This document shows, piece by piece, positions 8,107 through 16,107 of a stretch of 64,000 bases of DNA. Below the pieces are notes generated by a model. The model searched no databases. It had not been told where the DNA came from and saw only the letters and a program-made list of their open reading frames with translations. Position 1 is the first letter of the stretch, and every line of letters starts with the position of its first letter. Source of the DNA: Streptomyces seoulensis (lineage in GTDB: Bacteria; Actinomycetota; Actinomycetes; Streptomycetales; Streptomycetaceae); assembly GCF_004328625.1 (NCBI RefSeq), contig NZ_CP032229.1, positions 496,001 through 560,000 of the forward strand, in the 5' to 3' direction. Position numbers and translations under genes: made by a program.

Positions 8107-8499
8107 ATGGTGCATGTACTGAGCAGCCGTACCCTCGTCCGCCCCACGGACCCCGAGCGCTCCCGGGCCTTCTACGGGGGGCAGCTCGGGCTCGCCGTCT
8201 ATCGCGAGTTCGGGGAGGGGCCCGAGCGCGGGACCGTGTACTTCCTGGGCGGTGGCTTCCTCGAACTCTCCGGGCGCTCCGAGACCCCGCTCGCGCCCTC
8301 GGTGCGGCTGTGGCTCCAGGTGCCGGACGCGGCCGCCGCGCACGACGAGCTGCTGGCCGAGGGCGTGGAGATCGTCCGGGCGCCGGTCCGGGAGCCGTGG
8401 GGGCTGATCGAGCTGTGGATCGCCGACCCGGACGGCATCCCGGTCGTGCTGGTGGAGACCCCGGCGGACCATCCACTGCGGTACCGGCCGGGCATCTGA
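8107..8499 (+). CDS. VOC/glyoxalase family protein
   Basis: A 130-residue vicinal-oxygen-chelate protein with two beta-alpha-beta-beta-beta modules. The N-terminal part VLSSRTLVRPTDPERSRAF matches the first module, and the second ends in LWIADPDGIPVVLVETP, where the DPDG turn and the metal-ligand glutamate are typical. It could be a dioxygenase, glyoxalase or a drug-binding protein; the sequence does not decide. No ribosome-binding site is seen before ATG, consistent with a leaderless transcript. Convergent with the MarR gene ten bases later. Confidence 0.85.
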   Translation: MVHVLSSRTLVRPTDPERSRAFYGGQLGLAVYREFGEGPERGTVYFLGGGFLELSGRSETPLAPSVRLWLQVPDAAAAHDELLAEGVEIVRAPVREPWGLIELWIADPDGIPVVLVETPADHPLRYRPGI

Positions 8500-8509
8500 C
8501 AACACCACC

Positions 8510-9040
8510 TCAGCCGCGCAGGGCGCCCAGCCGGCCTTCGAGACCGTCGAGGAGACCGGCGAGCAGCCCGGACAGCTCATCCTGGCGGCCGGGGGTCAGT
8601 ACGGACAACACGGCCTCCTCGTAGGCGAGTTGCTCGGGCAGGATGCCGTCCACGAGGTCGCGTCCGGCGTCGGTGAGGCGGAGGTGGGAGACGCGGCGGT
8701 CGCGGGTGTCGCCGCGCCGCTCGACCAGTCCGCGCCCGGTGAGCTGCTTGACCCGCTTGGTCACGGCCGCCCCGGAGGAGAAGGTCTCCCGCGCCAGCTC
8801 CCCCGGCGTCAGCTCGTGCCCCGTCCGGCGGAGCGCGCCGAGCAGGTCGAACTCCGCCCGGCTGAGCCCGGCCCGGCGCAGCGGGGCGTCCTCGGCCTGC
8901 TGGAGGAGGGCGGCGCAGCGGTTGATCCGGCCGATGACCTCCATGGGCCCGGTGTCCAGCGCGGGGTGCACGGCACGCCACTGCCGGACGACCGAGGCGA
9001 CGGTGTCCGCCCTCGGCTGCTGGTCTGCCGTGTCCGTCAT
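8510..9040 (-). CDS. MarR family transcriptional regulator
   Basis: A 176-residue winged-helix regulator. The recognition helix lies in SSGAAVTKRVKQLTGRGLV and the wing in RRGDTRDRRVSHLRLTDAGRDLV, the classic MarR D-x-R-D-x-R-x-x-x-L-T block. Its ATG overlaps the stop codon of the FUSC gene by ATGA, so exporter and regulator are translationally coupled. It probably represses its own operon through the palindrome at 10621-10643. It has a longer N-terminal part (about 35 residues) than minimal MarR proteins. Confidence 0.9.
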   Translation of the reverse strand: MTDTADQQPRADTVASVVRQWRAVHPALDTGPMEVIGRINRCAALLQQAEDAPLRRAGLSRAEFDLLGALRRTGHELTPGELARETFSSGAAVTKRVKQLTGRGLVERRGDTRDRRVSHLRLTDAGRDLVDGILPEQLAYEEAVLSVLTPGRQDELSGLLAGLLDGLEGRLGALRG

Positions 9041-10611
9041 GGCCGCGTGTCCTCCGTGGTGCCGTGTCGGTCCTGCTTCAAGGGTGCGGCTTCCCGGTGC
9101 CGCACCGCAGCCGCGAGCGTACGGTGTCCGGCCTGCTCGGCGAGCGCGAGGCGTTCGGTGGGGAAGGGTCGCTGCCACCACTCCCCCCGCGCGGCGTCGG
9201 CGGTGGCGCGCAGGTCGGTCAGCGCACGGGCGAGGGCTCGGCGGGCCTCGGGCAGGGCGTGGGGCGCGGGGCGGGCCAGCAGGTGTTCGGTGTGCGCGCC
9301 GGCGTTCTCGACGGCGGTCAGCGCTTCGTGCACGCGGTCACCGGCCCGGCGGTTGGTGACGAGCACGGCGGCGGCGAACCCGGCCGACGCGCCGACAAGG
9401 GTGTCCAGCACCCGCTGGGTGATCAGCAGGCCGGGGTCCTGGAGGTGGGTGAACTCGGTGATGAGCAGCGCCATGGGGGTTACGCAGACCGTGCCGAGCC
9501 AGTAGTTGCGGGCGATGAGCGCCTCCGCGCCGAAGCTGCACGCGAGGCAGCACAGGACGAGCGTGACGGGGTGGAGGTGGGTCAGCGGGGTGAGCGCGGC
9601 GAAGACGAGCACGCCGAGGAGGTTGCCGACGACGCGCTGGACGCTCCGGTTCCAGGTGAGGGTGACGTTGGCCTGGTAGAGGGAGGCGGCGGTGACCAGG
9701 GCCCAGTAGGGGCGGCCCACGCCGAGGGAGAGGGCGGCCAGACCGGCCAGCGCGCAGCCCAGGGCGGTGCGGGTGGCCACGGGGGCCAGGTGGCTGAAGG
9801 GGACGCGGGCGGGGCGGGGGTGTGTGCCGGCCTCGTGGGCGGCTTCCGCCTGCGGCACCGGGCCGGTGCCGCGCAGTGCCCCGGCCCAGGCGCGGAGTTG
9901 CTCCGGGTCGGCGTCGGCGGACTCGGCGCGCAGCAGCAGGTTCTCCAGGGCGCGCCGGGTGGAATCGGAGCGGGTGCCGGGGGAACGCAGGGTCTGCCAG
10001 GCGGTGTGCAGGGCGGCATGGGCGGGCGCGTGGCTCTGGTCGGCGAGGCCGGCGGCGGCGTGCAGAGCGGCGGCGACGGCCCGGCGCTCGGGTCCGTGCG
10101 GGCGGAGCAGCCCGGGGGCCATGCAGACGAGCCAGGCCCAGGCTCCGGCGGCGAGGGTGAGGCCGAGGTGGGCGGGGACCTGGCCGGGCGTCTGCGGGAT
10201 GAACAGCGCGGCGGAGCTGATGAAGGTGACGACGACATTGCCGGGGGGGCCGACGCGGGTGGCCTCGCAGACCGTCTTCTGCGCGGCGGCCAGCAGGGCG
10301 CCGACGAGCACCAGGACGACAGGGCCCGGGGTGAGCGCCGAGGCGAGCAGGGCGACGGCGAGTCCGGCCGTCATGCCGAGCACGACACCGGTGAGGACGC
10401 GGGCGCGGGCCGCGTAGGGGCGCTGATGGGCGTAGAGCGCGCAGAGGGACCCGGCCATCGCGTAGAGGGCGAGGTCGAGGCGGCCGAGGGCCAGCAGGAG
10501 GAGGTTGGGCGGGGCCGCCGACACGACCACGCTCAGCGCGGGCTTGAACCAGATCGCGGAGGGTCCTTGGAGGCGGAGCGCCTGGACGAGGGGAAGGCGG
10601 CGGCTGCTCAT
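9037..10611 (-). CDS. FUSC family (aromatic-acid exporter-like) membrane protein
   Basis: A 524-residue protein with two blocks of hydrophobic segments (about residues 25-170 and 285-420) separated and followed by soluble helical regions, the FUSC/ArAE architecture. Members export aromatic acids or fusaric acid-like compounds. It is the first gene of a MarR-linked operon. The start ATG at 10611 has no clear ribosome-binding site, and a 23-base inverted repeat lies only nine bases upstream, so initiation and repression are probably linked. A second FUSC gene with a different regulator lies at 29893. Confidence 0.85.
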   Translation of the reverse strand: MSSRRLPLVQALRLQGPSAIWFKPALSVVVSAAPPNLLLLALGRLDLALYAMAGSLCALYAHQRPYAARARVLTGVVLGMTAGLAVALLASALTPGPVVLVLVGALLAAAQKTVCEATRVGPPGNVVVTFISSAALFIPQTPGQVPAHLGLTLAAGAWAWLVCMAPGLLRPHGPERRAVAAALHAAAGLADQSHAPAHAALHTAWQTLRSPGTRSDSTRRALENLLLRAESADADPEQLRAWAGALRGTGPVPQAEAAHEAGTHPRPARVPFSHLAPVATRTALGCALAGLAALSLGVGRPYWALVTAASLYQANVTLTWNRSVQRVVGNLLGVLVFAALTPLTHLHPVTLVLCCLACSFGAEALIARNYWLGTVCVTPMALLITEFTHLQDPGLLITQRVLDTLVGASAGFAAAVLVTNRRAGDRVHEALTAVENAGAHTEHLLARPAPHALPEARRALARALTDLRATADAARGEWWQRPFPTERLALAEQAGHRTLAAAVRHREAAPLKQDRHGTTEDTRP

Positions 10612-10620
10612 ACGAATAAC

Positions 10621-10643
10621 TTAACAGGTGTTTCACCAGTAAA
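10621..10643. promoter_or_regulatory. Probable MarR operator of the FUSC-marR operon
   Basis: Arms TTAACAGGTG and CACCAGTAAA (8 of 10 pairs) around TTT, immediately upstream of the FUSC start and in a locally AT-rich patch. Length and symmetry fit a MarR dimer. An autoregulated operon is the simplest reading. Confidence 0.6.
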
Positions 10644-10785
10644 AGACTTATCGTGGGCCCGCAACCGCCCTGGTCACACGCCGTGCTCCGGTGAACGCTC
10701 CCCGTACACCCCCTTGCGCTCGCGTGCGCTGCGCGTGGCATGGGCATCGCATCCCTCGACATGGCGTCGAACGGGGGTGGTGCGC

Positions 10786-11331
10786 GTGCACGGACCGGTG
10801 TCACCGGCCTGGCTGCTGGTCGCGCTCTGCGCGGCGACCGGCGCCTACTGCCTGCTGCGGATGCGCAGCGGGGTCGAGGAGCAGCGCCGCGCGGCGGGCG
10901 GCGAGGCGCTGATGGGCTTCGGGATGGCGGCGATGGCGGTACCCGCCGCGGTGTTCGCCCCGCCGCGCTGGGTGTGGCCGCTGTACGCGGCGGTCTTCGG
11001 GCTCGCCGCCCTGCGCGCGCTGTGGTCGGCGCGGCGGAGCGCCCACCATCTGCACCATCTGCTGGGCAGTACGGCGATGGTGTACATGGCGGTGCTGATG
11101 GCCGCCGCCCCGGCTCCCCACCACCACACGGGCGGCTCGGGCCCGGCGTGGCTGACGGGCGCGCTGCTGCTGTACTTCACCGGCTACGTCCTGCTGACCG
11201 GCGCCCGTCTGGTGCCGGTCACCGTACGGGGCGGCCCCGGCGCGGTGCGGTGGGGCGACCGGCCCGAGCTGTCCCGGGTGTGCCGGCTGTCGATGGGGAT
11301 CGGCATGCTGGCGATGCTCCTGACGATGTGA
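10786..11331 (+). CDS. DUF5134 domain membrane protein
   Basis: A 181-residue protein with about five predicted membrane segments, the first at WLLVALCAATGAYCLLRM. A histidine-rich stretch (SAHHLHHLLGST, later PAPHHHTGG) lies between helices, and similar His pairs are typical of DUF5134 proteins that I recall from Streptomyces. The start is uncertain: three GTG codons occur at 10777, 10780 and 10786; I chose 10786 because GGGGG stands eight bases before it. It precedes an M56 metallopeptidase by 84 bases on the same strand, a common pairing. Function unknown. Confidence 0.72.
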   Translation: MHGPVSPAWLLVALCAATGAYCLLRMRSGVEEQRRAAGGEALMGFGMAAMAVPAAVFAPPRWVWPLYAAVFGLAALRALWSARRSAHHLHHLLGSTAMVYMAVLMAAAPAPHHHTGGSGPAWLTGALLLYFTGYVLLTGARLVPVTVRGGPGAVRWGDRPELSRVCRLSMGIGMLAMLLTM

Positions 11332-11415
11332 CACCTCAAGCGGCGTGCGGCGCACGGGAGTTGCCTGCGTCACTTCGGCGCCGGTGAGCGGTCCGCTGCT
11401 CATAGGGTGCTGCCC

Positions 11416-12348
11416 ATGACCGTCCCCGTGGCACTGCTGCTGCTCGGCATCCTGACCTCCGTCGCCGCCCCGCGCCTGCTGGGCCGGGCCGACTGGCCGG
11501 ACCGGGAGCCGGTGGTGGCGCTGTGGGCCTGGCAGTGCGTGGTGGCCGCCGTCCTGCTGTGCTGCGCGCTGTCGATGACGCTGAGCGCGGCGGCGGCCTG
11601 GCAGGAGGTGCGCGGGCATCTGTTCGGCGGGGCCCCGCACGGGGTCGTCGAGGCGTACGCCCTCGGCGCGGCGGGTCCCTGGGCCGCGCCGACCGCCGTG
11701 GCGCTCGCCTGCGGCGGGCTGTGGACCCTGACGATGCTGGCCGGTGAGGTGCTGCGCGCGCGGCGCCGCCGGCGGGCGGGCCGGGCCGAACTCCTCCGGC
11801 GGGCGCCCCTGTTGCAGGGCGAGGAGCCGGGCGGACGGCTGGTGGTCGTGGAGGCCGACCACCCCGACGCCCACTGGCTCCCCGGCGCCACCCCTCAACT
11901 CGTCGTCACCACGGCCGCCCTCCGCCGCCTCAAGGGCAGCCGCCTGGACGCCCTGCTGGCCCACGAACAGGACCACGCCCGCTTCCGCCACGACTGGCTG
12001 CTGCACTGTTCCGCAGCTCTGGCCGGCGGCTTTCCCCAGGTGCCGGTCTTCGCCGCCTTCCGTAACGAGATGCACCGCCTGGTCGAACTGGCCGCCGACG
12101 ACACCGCCTCCCGCCGCTTCGGCCGCGTCACCACCGCCCTCGCCCTGGTCGACCTCAACGAGCACCGCGGTGTCTTCGGCCCGTCCCCCACCCCCGAGGC
12201 CCAACTACCCCACCGAGTGAACCGCCTCCTGGCCGCCCGAACCCGCCTCCCGGCCCCCCAACGCCTCCGGCTTACGGCAACAGCCGCCCTGGTACCGGCA
12301 CTTCCGGTGCTCGTCGCTTTCGTCCCGGGGTTGCGGGCGCTGCATTAG
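11416..12348 (+). CDS. M56 family membrane metallopeptidase
   Basis: A 310-residue integral membrane peptidase of the BlaR1/MecR1-like M56 family, without a sensor domain. The zinc motif HEQDH (His183, Glu184, His187) lies in LLAHEQDHARFRHD, and a downstream AADDTASRR block supplies the third ligand region. Hydrophobic segments flank the domain on both sides. Such peptidases often work with a BlaI repressor, but none is adjacent here; the neighbours are DUF5134 and a PAP2 phosphatase. ATG at 11416 was preferred to a GTG nine bases upstream. Confidence 0.87.
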   Translation: MTVPVALLLLGILTSVAAPRLLGRADWPDREPVVALWAWQCVVAAVLLCCALSMTLSAAAAWQEVRGHLFGGAPHGVVEAYALGAAGPWAAPTAVALACGGLWTLTMLAGEVLRARRRRRAGRAELLRRAPLLQGEEPGGRLVVVEADHPDAHWLPGATPQLVVTTAALRRLKGSRLDALLAHEQDHARFRHDWLLHCSAALAGGFPQVPVFAAFRNEMHRLVELAADDTASRRFGRVTTALALVDLNEHRGVFGPSPTPEAQLPHRVNRLLAARTRLPAPQRLRLTATAALVPALPVLVAFVPGLRALH

Positions 12349-12416
12349 GGTCTGTCGTCCGCGATGGGCCGACGCGTCGGGTGATGCTCCGCGTCTTCAT
12401 GGACGAGGATCGCCCC

Positions 12417-13049
12417 ATGCCCCGCCGACCCACCCTTCTGCTCGCCCTCCCCTCCGCCCTCCTCCTCGCCCTCGTCGCCCTCCACTGGTCCCCTCTCCTC
12501 GCGATGGACGAGGGCATCGCCCGCACCACCCACCGCTGGGCCGTGAGGGAGCGGGGGGTCACGCAGACCGTTCGGGTGCTGACCGACTGGGTCTGGGACC
12601 CGGTGACGATGCGGCTGTTGTGTGCCGGGGTCGCGGTGTGGCTGGGGTGGAGGAGGGCGGCCTGGGGGACGGCGGTGTGGCTGTTGGTCACCTGTGCCGT
12701 GGCGGCCATGGTGCAGCAGGCGGTCAAGGCGGGTGTCGCGCGGCCGAGGCCGGTGTGGCCGGACCCCGTGGACAGTGCGCGGTTCGCCGCGTTTCCGTCC
12801 GGGCACGCCATGACGGCCACCGTGGTGTGCGGGCTGCTGCTGTGGCTGGTCCGCGAGAGCGGGGTGCGTGGGCCCCGTTGGTACGGTGCGGTCGTCCTGG
12901 CCGTCGTCTCCGTGCTCGGTGTCGGTCTCACCCGGGTCTGGCTGGGGGTGCACTGGTTCTCGGACGTGCTCGGGGGCTGGCTGTTCGGGGCCTTGGTGGT
13001 GGCCGTCGCCGTACGGGTCCATGAGCGCCGGAGTAGGGTCCGCCCATGA
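12417..13049 (+). CDS. PAP2 family phosphatase
   Basis: A 210-residue membrane phosphatase with all three PAP2 motifs: KAGVARPRP (KX6RP), PSGHAM, and TRVWLGVHWFSDVLGG (SRX5HX3D type, with Thr instead of Ser at the start). It likely dephosphorylates a lipid phosphate such as undecaprenyl pyrophosphate or phosphatidate on the outer membrane face. ATG at 12417 is preceded by GAGGAT with six bases of spacing. Its last four bases (ATGA) are the start of the HAD gene, so the two are translationally coupled. Confidence 0.9.
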   Translation: MPRRPTLLLALPSALLLALVALHWSPLLAMDEGIARTTHRWAVRERGVTQTVRVLTDWVWDPVTMRLLCAGVAVWLGWRRAAWGTAVWLLVTCAVAAMVQQAVKAGVARPRPVWPDPVDSARFAAFPSGHAMTATVVCGLLLWLVRESGVRGPRWYGAVVLAVVSVLGVGLTRVWLGVHWFSDVLGGWLFGALVVAVAVRVHERRSRVRP

Positions 13050-13756
13050 CCGCTGTGCTGTTCGACTTCTCGGGCACCCTGTGCCGCGTCGAGTCCACCG
13101 AGTCCTGGCTCCGCGCCACCCTCACAGCGACCGGCATGACGATGGAGGAGCCTCAACTCCTGCAAGCCGCAGCCGCGTTGGAGAAGGCGGGCGCACTGCC
13201 CGGCGGTGCCGAACCGAGCACCGTACCGGAGGAGCTGGCCGGGACGTGGGCCGGGCGGGACCTCGACGCCGCCTCGCACCGGGCCGCGTTCACCGGCCTC
13301 TCCCTGCAGGTGCCGCTGCCCGAGGAGACCCTCCACGACGCGCTGTACGACCGGCACATGACCCCCGCCGCGTGGACCCCGTACCCGGACGCGGCCCACG
13401 TCCTCGGAGAACTGCGGCAGCGCGGGATCGCCGTGGGCGTCGTCAGCAACATCGGCTGGGACCTGCGGCCGGTCTTCCGCGAGCACGGGCTCGACGCGTA
13501 CGTGGACGCGTACGTGCTGTCGTACGAGCACGGTGTGCGCAAGCCGGACCCGCGCCTGTTCGCCGCCGCCTGCGCGGAGTTGGGGGTGGAGCCCGAGCGC
13601 ACGGTGATGGTCGGGGACAGCAGGGTGGCCGACGGAGGCGCCGCCGTGCTCGGCTGCCGGGTGCACTTCGTGGAGCATCTGCCGGCGCACGAACGCCCGG
13701 ACGCCCTGCTGGCGGTGCTGGACCTGCTGCCGGACGCGGAACTGCCGTCCGTCTGA
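13046..13756 (+). CDS. HAD superfamily hydrolase with altered motif I
   Basis: A 236-residue HAD-fold protein. Motif I is LFDFSGTLCR: the nucleophile Asp7 is present but the second Asp of DxDxT, the general acid of phosphatases, is Ser9. Motif II is VVSNIGWD, the motif III lysine is in RKPDPRLF, and motif IV is MVGDSRVADGG. A C1 cap lies between motifs I and II. A missing second Asp is known in haloacid dehalogenases and some non-phosphatases, so a simple phosphatase call is unsafe. Coupled to the PAP2 gene by an ATGA overlap. Confidence 0.85.
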   Translation: MTAVLFDFSGTLCRVESTESWLRATLTATGMTMEEPQLLQAAAALEKAGALPGGAEPSTVPEELAGTWAGRDLDAASHRAAFTGLSLQVPLPEETLHDALYDRHMTPAAWTPYPDAAHVLGELRQRGIAVGVVSNIGWDLRPVFREHGLDAYVDAYVLSYEHGVRKPDPRLFAAACAELGVEPERTVMVGDSRVADGGAAVLGCRVHFVEHLPAHERPDALLAVLDLLPDAELPSV

Positions 13757-13835
13757 GGCGCTCCCCCGCGGCGCTCAGACGAACGGCAGCCCTGAGAAGG
13801 CCCCGCGCGATGCGGTGCCTCACGCCTTGAGTATA

Positions 13836-13856
13836 GTTGGCTGACAGCCAGTCAAC
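13836..13856. promoter_or_regulatory. Probable TetR operator overlapping a -10 box
   Basis: A 21-base dyad with arms GTTGGCTGAC and GCCAGTCAAC around a central A (8 of 10 pairs) begins inside TATAGT (13832-13837), a good -10 hexamer. It lies 15 bases before the TetR start and is well placed for autorepression. Confidence 0.65.
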
Positions 13857-13870
13857 GCAGGAGTTCGACA

Positions 13871-14533
13871 ATGTCCCCGCGCAGCGCCTCGGTCAATGAA
13901 GAGCTGCGGCGGCGTTCGCGCGAGCGGCTCCTCCACGCAGCGGTCGAACTGGTGGACGAGCGCGGGTTCGAGGCGACGACCCTCGGCGACATCGCGGACC
14001 GCGCCGGATCGGCGCGCGGACTGGTCTCGTACTACTTCCCGGGCAAGCGTCAGCTCGTCCAGTCCGCCGTGCACCGGCTGATGCACCGCACGCTGGAGGA
14101 GGCGCTGGAGCGGGAGCCGCGTACCGAGGACGGGCGGGAGCGGCTGGCCCGTGCCATCGACGCGATCCTGGGACTGGCGCGGGAGCGGCCGGTGCTCATG
14201 CGCCAGCACATGGCGGGCCTGCTGCACGAGGAGGGCTTCGTGCAGTGCCCGGAGCAGCAGCGCCTCTCCGAACTCCTCGGCGACACGATCGCCCGCAGCG
14301 GCGCGGAGGACGGCACGGCCGGCTATCCGATGCTCCGGGCGCTGCTGATGGGCGCGGTGTACGCGGCGCTGGTACCAGGCGTACCGATGCCGATACCCGT
14401 ACTGCGCGCGGAGCTGTTCGAGCGGTACGGACTCGACGGCGAGCCGGGTCTCCCGGCGGACGGCGAGCCGGACCGGGGCGACCTCTCCCGCTTCTTCGCC
14501 ACGGAGAGGCGGCCTGAGGGCCCGGGCGAGTAG
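13871..14533 (+). CDS. TetR/AcrR family transcriptional regulator
   Basis: A 220-residue regulator. The HTH spans about residues 13-60: RERLLHAAVELVDERGFEATT, then GDIADRAGSARGLVSYYFPGKRQLVQ, with the S-Y-Y-F-P-G-K segment closing the DNA-binding domain. The C-terminal ligand domain is not family-specific. Directly upstream is a 21-base dyad over a TATAGT box, indicating autoregulation. It is followed by the FprA-like reductase 86 bases downstream in the same direction, which may be a target. Confidence 0.92.
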   Translation: MSPRSASVNEELRRRSRERLLHAAVELVDERGFEATTLGDIADRAGSARGLVSYYFPGKRQLVQSAVHRLMHRTLEEALEREPRTEDGRERLARAIDAILGLARERPVLMRQHMAGLLHEEGFVQCPEQQRLSELLGDTIARSGAEDGTAGYPMLRALLMGAVYAALVPGVPMPIPVLRAELFERYGLDGEPGLPADGEPDRGDLSRFFATERRPEGPGE

Positions 14534-14619
14534 TCCGCTCCCCTGCCGACCCCGCCGCGCGGTGCCATGCTGGAGCCGTCAGGGCTGTCTCCCGATGCCC
14601 ACGGGGTGAGGAGTACGCC

Positions 14620-15960
14620 GTGCTGCGGGTCGCCGTCGTCGGCTCCGGACCGAGCGGGTGCTACACCGCGCAGAATCTGGTGGAGCGCCACCCCGACGTG
14701 CACGTGGACGTGCTGGACCGGCTGCCGGCCCCCTTCGGGCTGGTGCGCTACGGCGTCGCCCCGGACCACGAGAAGATCAAGTCGCTCCAGGGCGGCCTCC
14801 GGACGGTGCTGGAGCACGACCGGGTCCGGTTCCTCGGCGGAGTCGGGGTGGGCGGCCCGGACGGGGTGCCGGTGGAGCGGCTGCGGGAGCTGTACCACGC
14901 GGTGGTGTACTGCGTGGGCGCGGCGGCGGGCCGCCCGCTGGGGATTCCGGGCGAGGAACTGCCGGGGAGCTGGTCGGCGTCGGAGTTCGTGTCCTGGTAC
15001 AGCGCGCATCCGGACGCGGCCGACGAGGGTTTCCTGCGCGACGTGCGCTCGGCGGTGGTCATCGGGGTCGGCAATGTGGCCGTGGACGTCACACGGATGC
15101 TGATGCGCGGCGCAGCCGAGCTGCACGGTACGGACATGCCGCAGGCCGCGCTGGAGATGCTGGCCGGGGGCGGGGTCGGCGCGGTGACGATGGCCGGGCG
15201 GCGCGGGCCCACCCAGGCCCGGTTCACCACCAAGGAGCTGCGCGAGCTGGGCCGTCTGCCGGGCGTCGGGGTCTCGGTCGACACGGCGGAGCTGGCCCTC
15301 GACCCCGGCTTCGTGGACCTCGCGGCGCTGCCCGCCGCCCGGCGCCGTAACGCGGAGGTGCTGCGGGACTGGGCCGCCGTCTCGCCCCCGGACACCGGTC
15401 GGACGATCAGCCTGCGGTTCTTCCTGCGTCCGGTTCAGGTGCTGGAGGCGGACGGCCGGGTGGGCGGGGTCCGCTTCGAGCGCACCGAGCCGGACGGGCG
15501 GGGCGGGGTGCGGGGCACGGGCGTGTTCGAGGACGTCCCGGCGCAGCTGGTGCTCCGCTCGGTGGGGTACCGGGGGATGCCGCCTCAGGGGCTGCCGTCC
15601 GACCCCGAGACCGGGATGGTGCCGCATCTGGCGGGCCGGGTGCTGAGCGACGGCGTGCCGGTGCCCGGGGCGTACGTGGCCGGGTGGATCAAGCGGGGCC
15701 CGACCGGGGTCATCGGCAGCAACCGCTCCTGCGCCAAGGAGACGGTGACCTCGCTGCTGGAGGACGCCCCCGCGCTGGAGTCCCGCGAGGTGCCCGGGGA
15801 CCCGCTGCCGGGGCTGCGGGCGGCGGGCGCGGACCCGGTGGCGTGGCCGGGCTGGCTGGCGATCGAGCGGGCCGAGGCGGAGCTGGGCGCGAGCCTGGGC
15901 CGGAACCCGGTCAAGCTGTCCGACTGGGAAGCGCTGTGGGCGGCGGCGCGGTCGGAGTAA
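14620..15960 (+). CDS. FAD-dependent ferredoxin/adrenodoxin-type NADP reductase
   Basis: A 446-residue protein of the FprA/adrenodoxin reductase family. The FAD loop is VVGSGPSGCYTA (residues 7-18), followed by DRLPAPFGLVRYGVAPDH, the hallmark of this family. The NADP site is VVIGVGNVAVD near residues 148-158, and GWIKRGPTGVIGSN near residue 360 is the conserved C-terminal FAD segment. It passes electrons from NADPH to a ferredoxin, often for cytochromes P450. GTG start at 14620, with GAGGAG six bases upstream. No ferredoxin is adjacent. Confidence 0.92.
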   Translation: MLRVAVVGSGPSGCYTAQNLVERHPDVHVDVLDRLPAPFGLVRYGVAPDHEKIKSLQGGLRTVLEHDRVRFLGGVGVGGPDGVPVERLRELYHAVVYCVGAAAGRPLGIPGEELPGSWSASEFVSWYSAHPDAADEGFLRDVRSAVVIGVGNVAVDVTRMLMRGAAELHGTDMPQAALEMLAGGGVGAVTMAGRRGPTQARFTTKELRELGRLPGVGVSVDTAELALDPGFVDLAALPAARRRNAEVLRDWAAVSPPDTGRTISLRFFLRPVQVLEADGRVGGVRFERTEPDGRGGVRGTGVFEDVPAQLVLRSVGYRGMPPQGLPSDPETGMVPHLAGRVLSDGVPVPGAYVAGWIKRGPTGVIGSNRSCAKETVTSLLEDAPALESREVPGDPLPGLRAAGADPVAWPGWLAIERAEAELGASLGRNPVKLSDWEALWAAARSE

Positions 15961-16107
15961 CGCGGCGGAGGGCGTCTCCGCGTGTCCCCACCGTTCACGT
16001 GGGCATGACACACAGCGGCAACGCACCGGAAATCAACAGATTGTTCAAGGCCCCTACGGTCTCGTGCTGTCCCGTTGCCGCTCCCCGCCCGCCGCTGAGG
16101 AGGCCCC

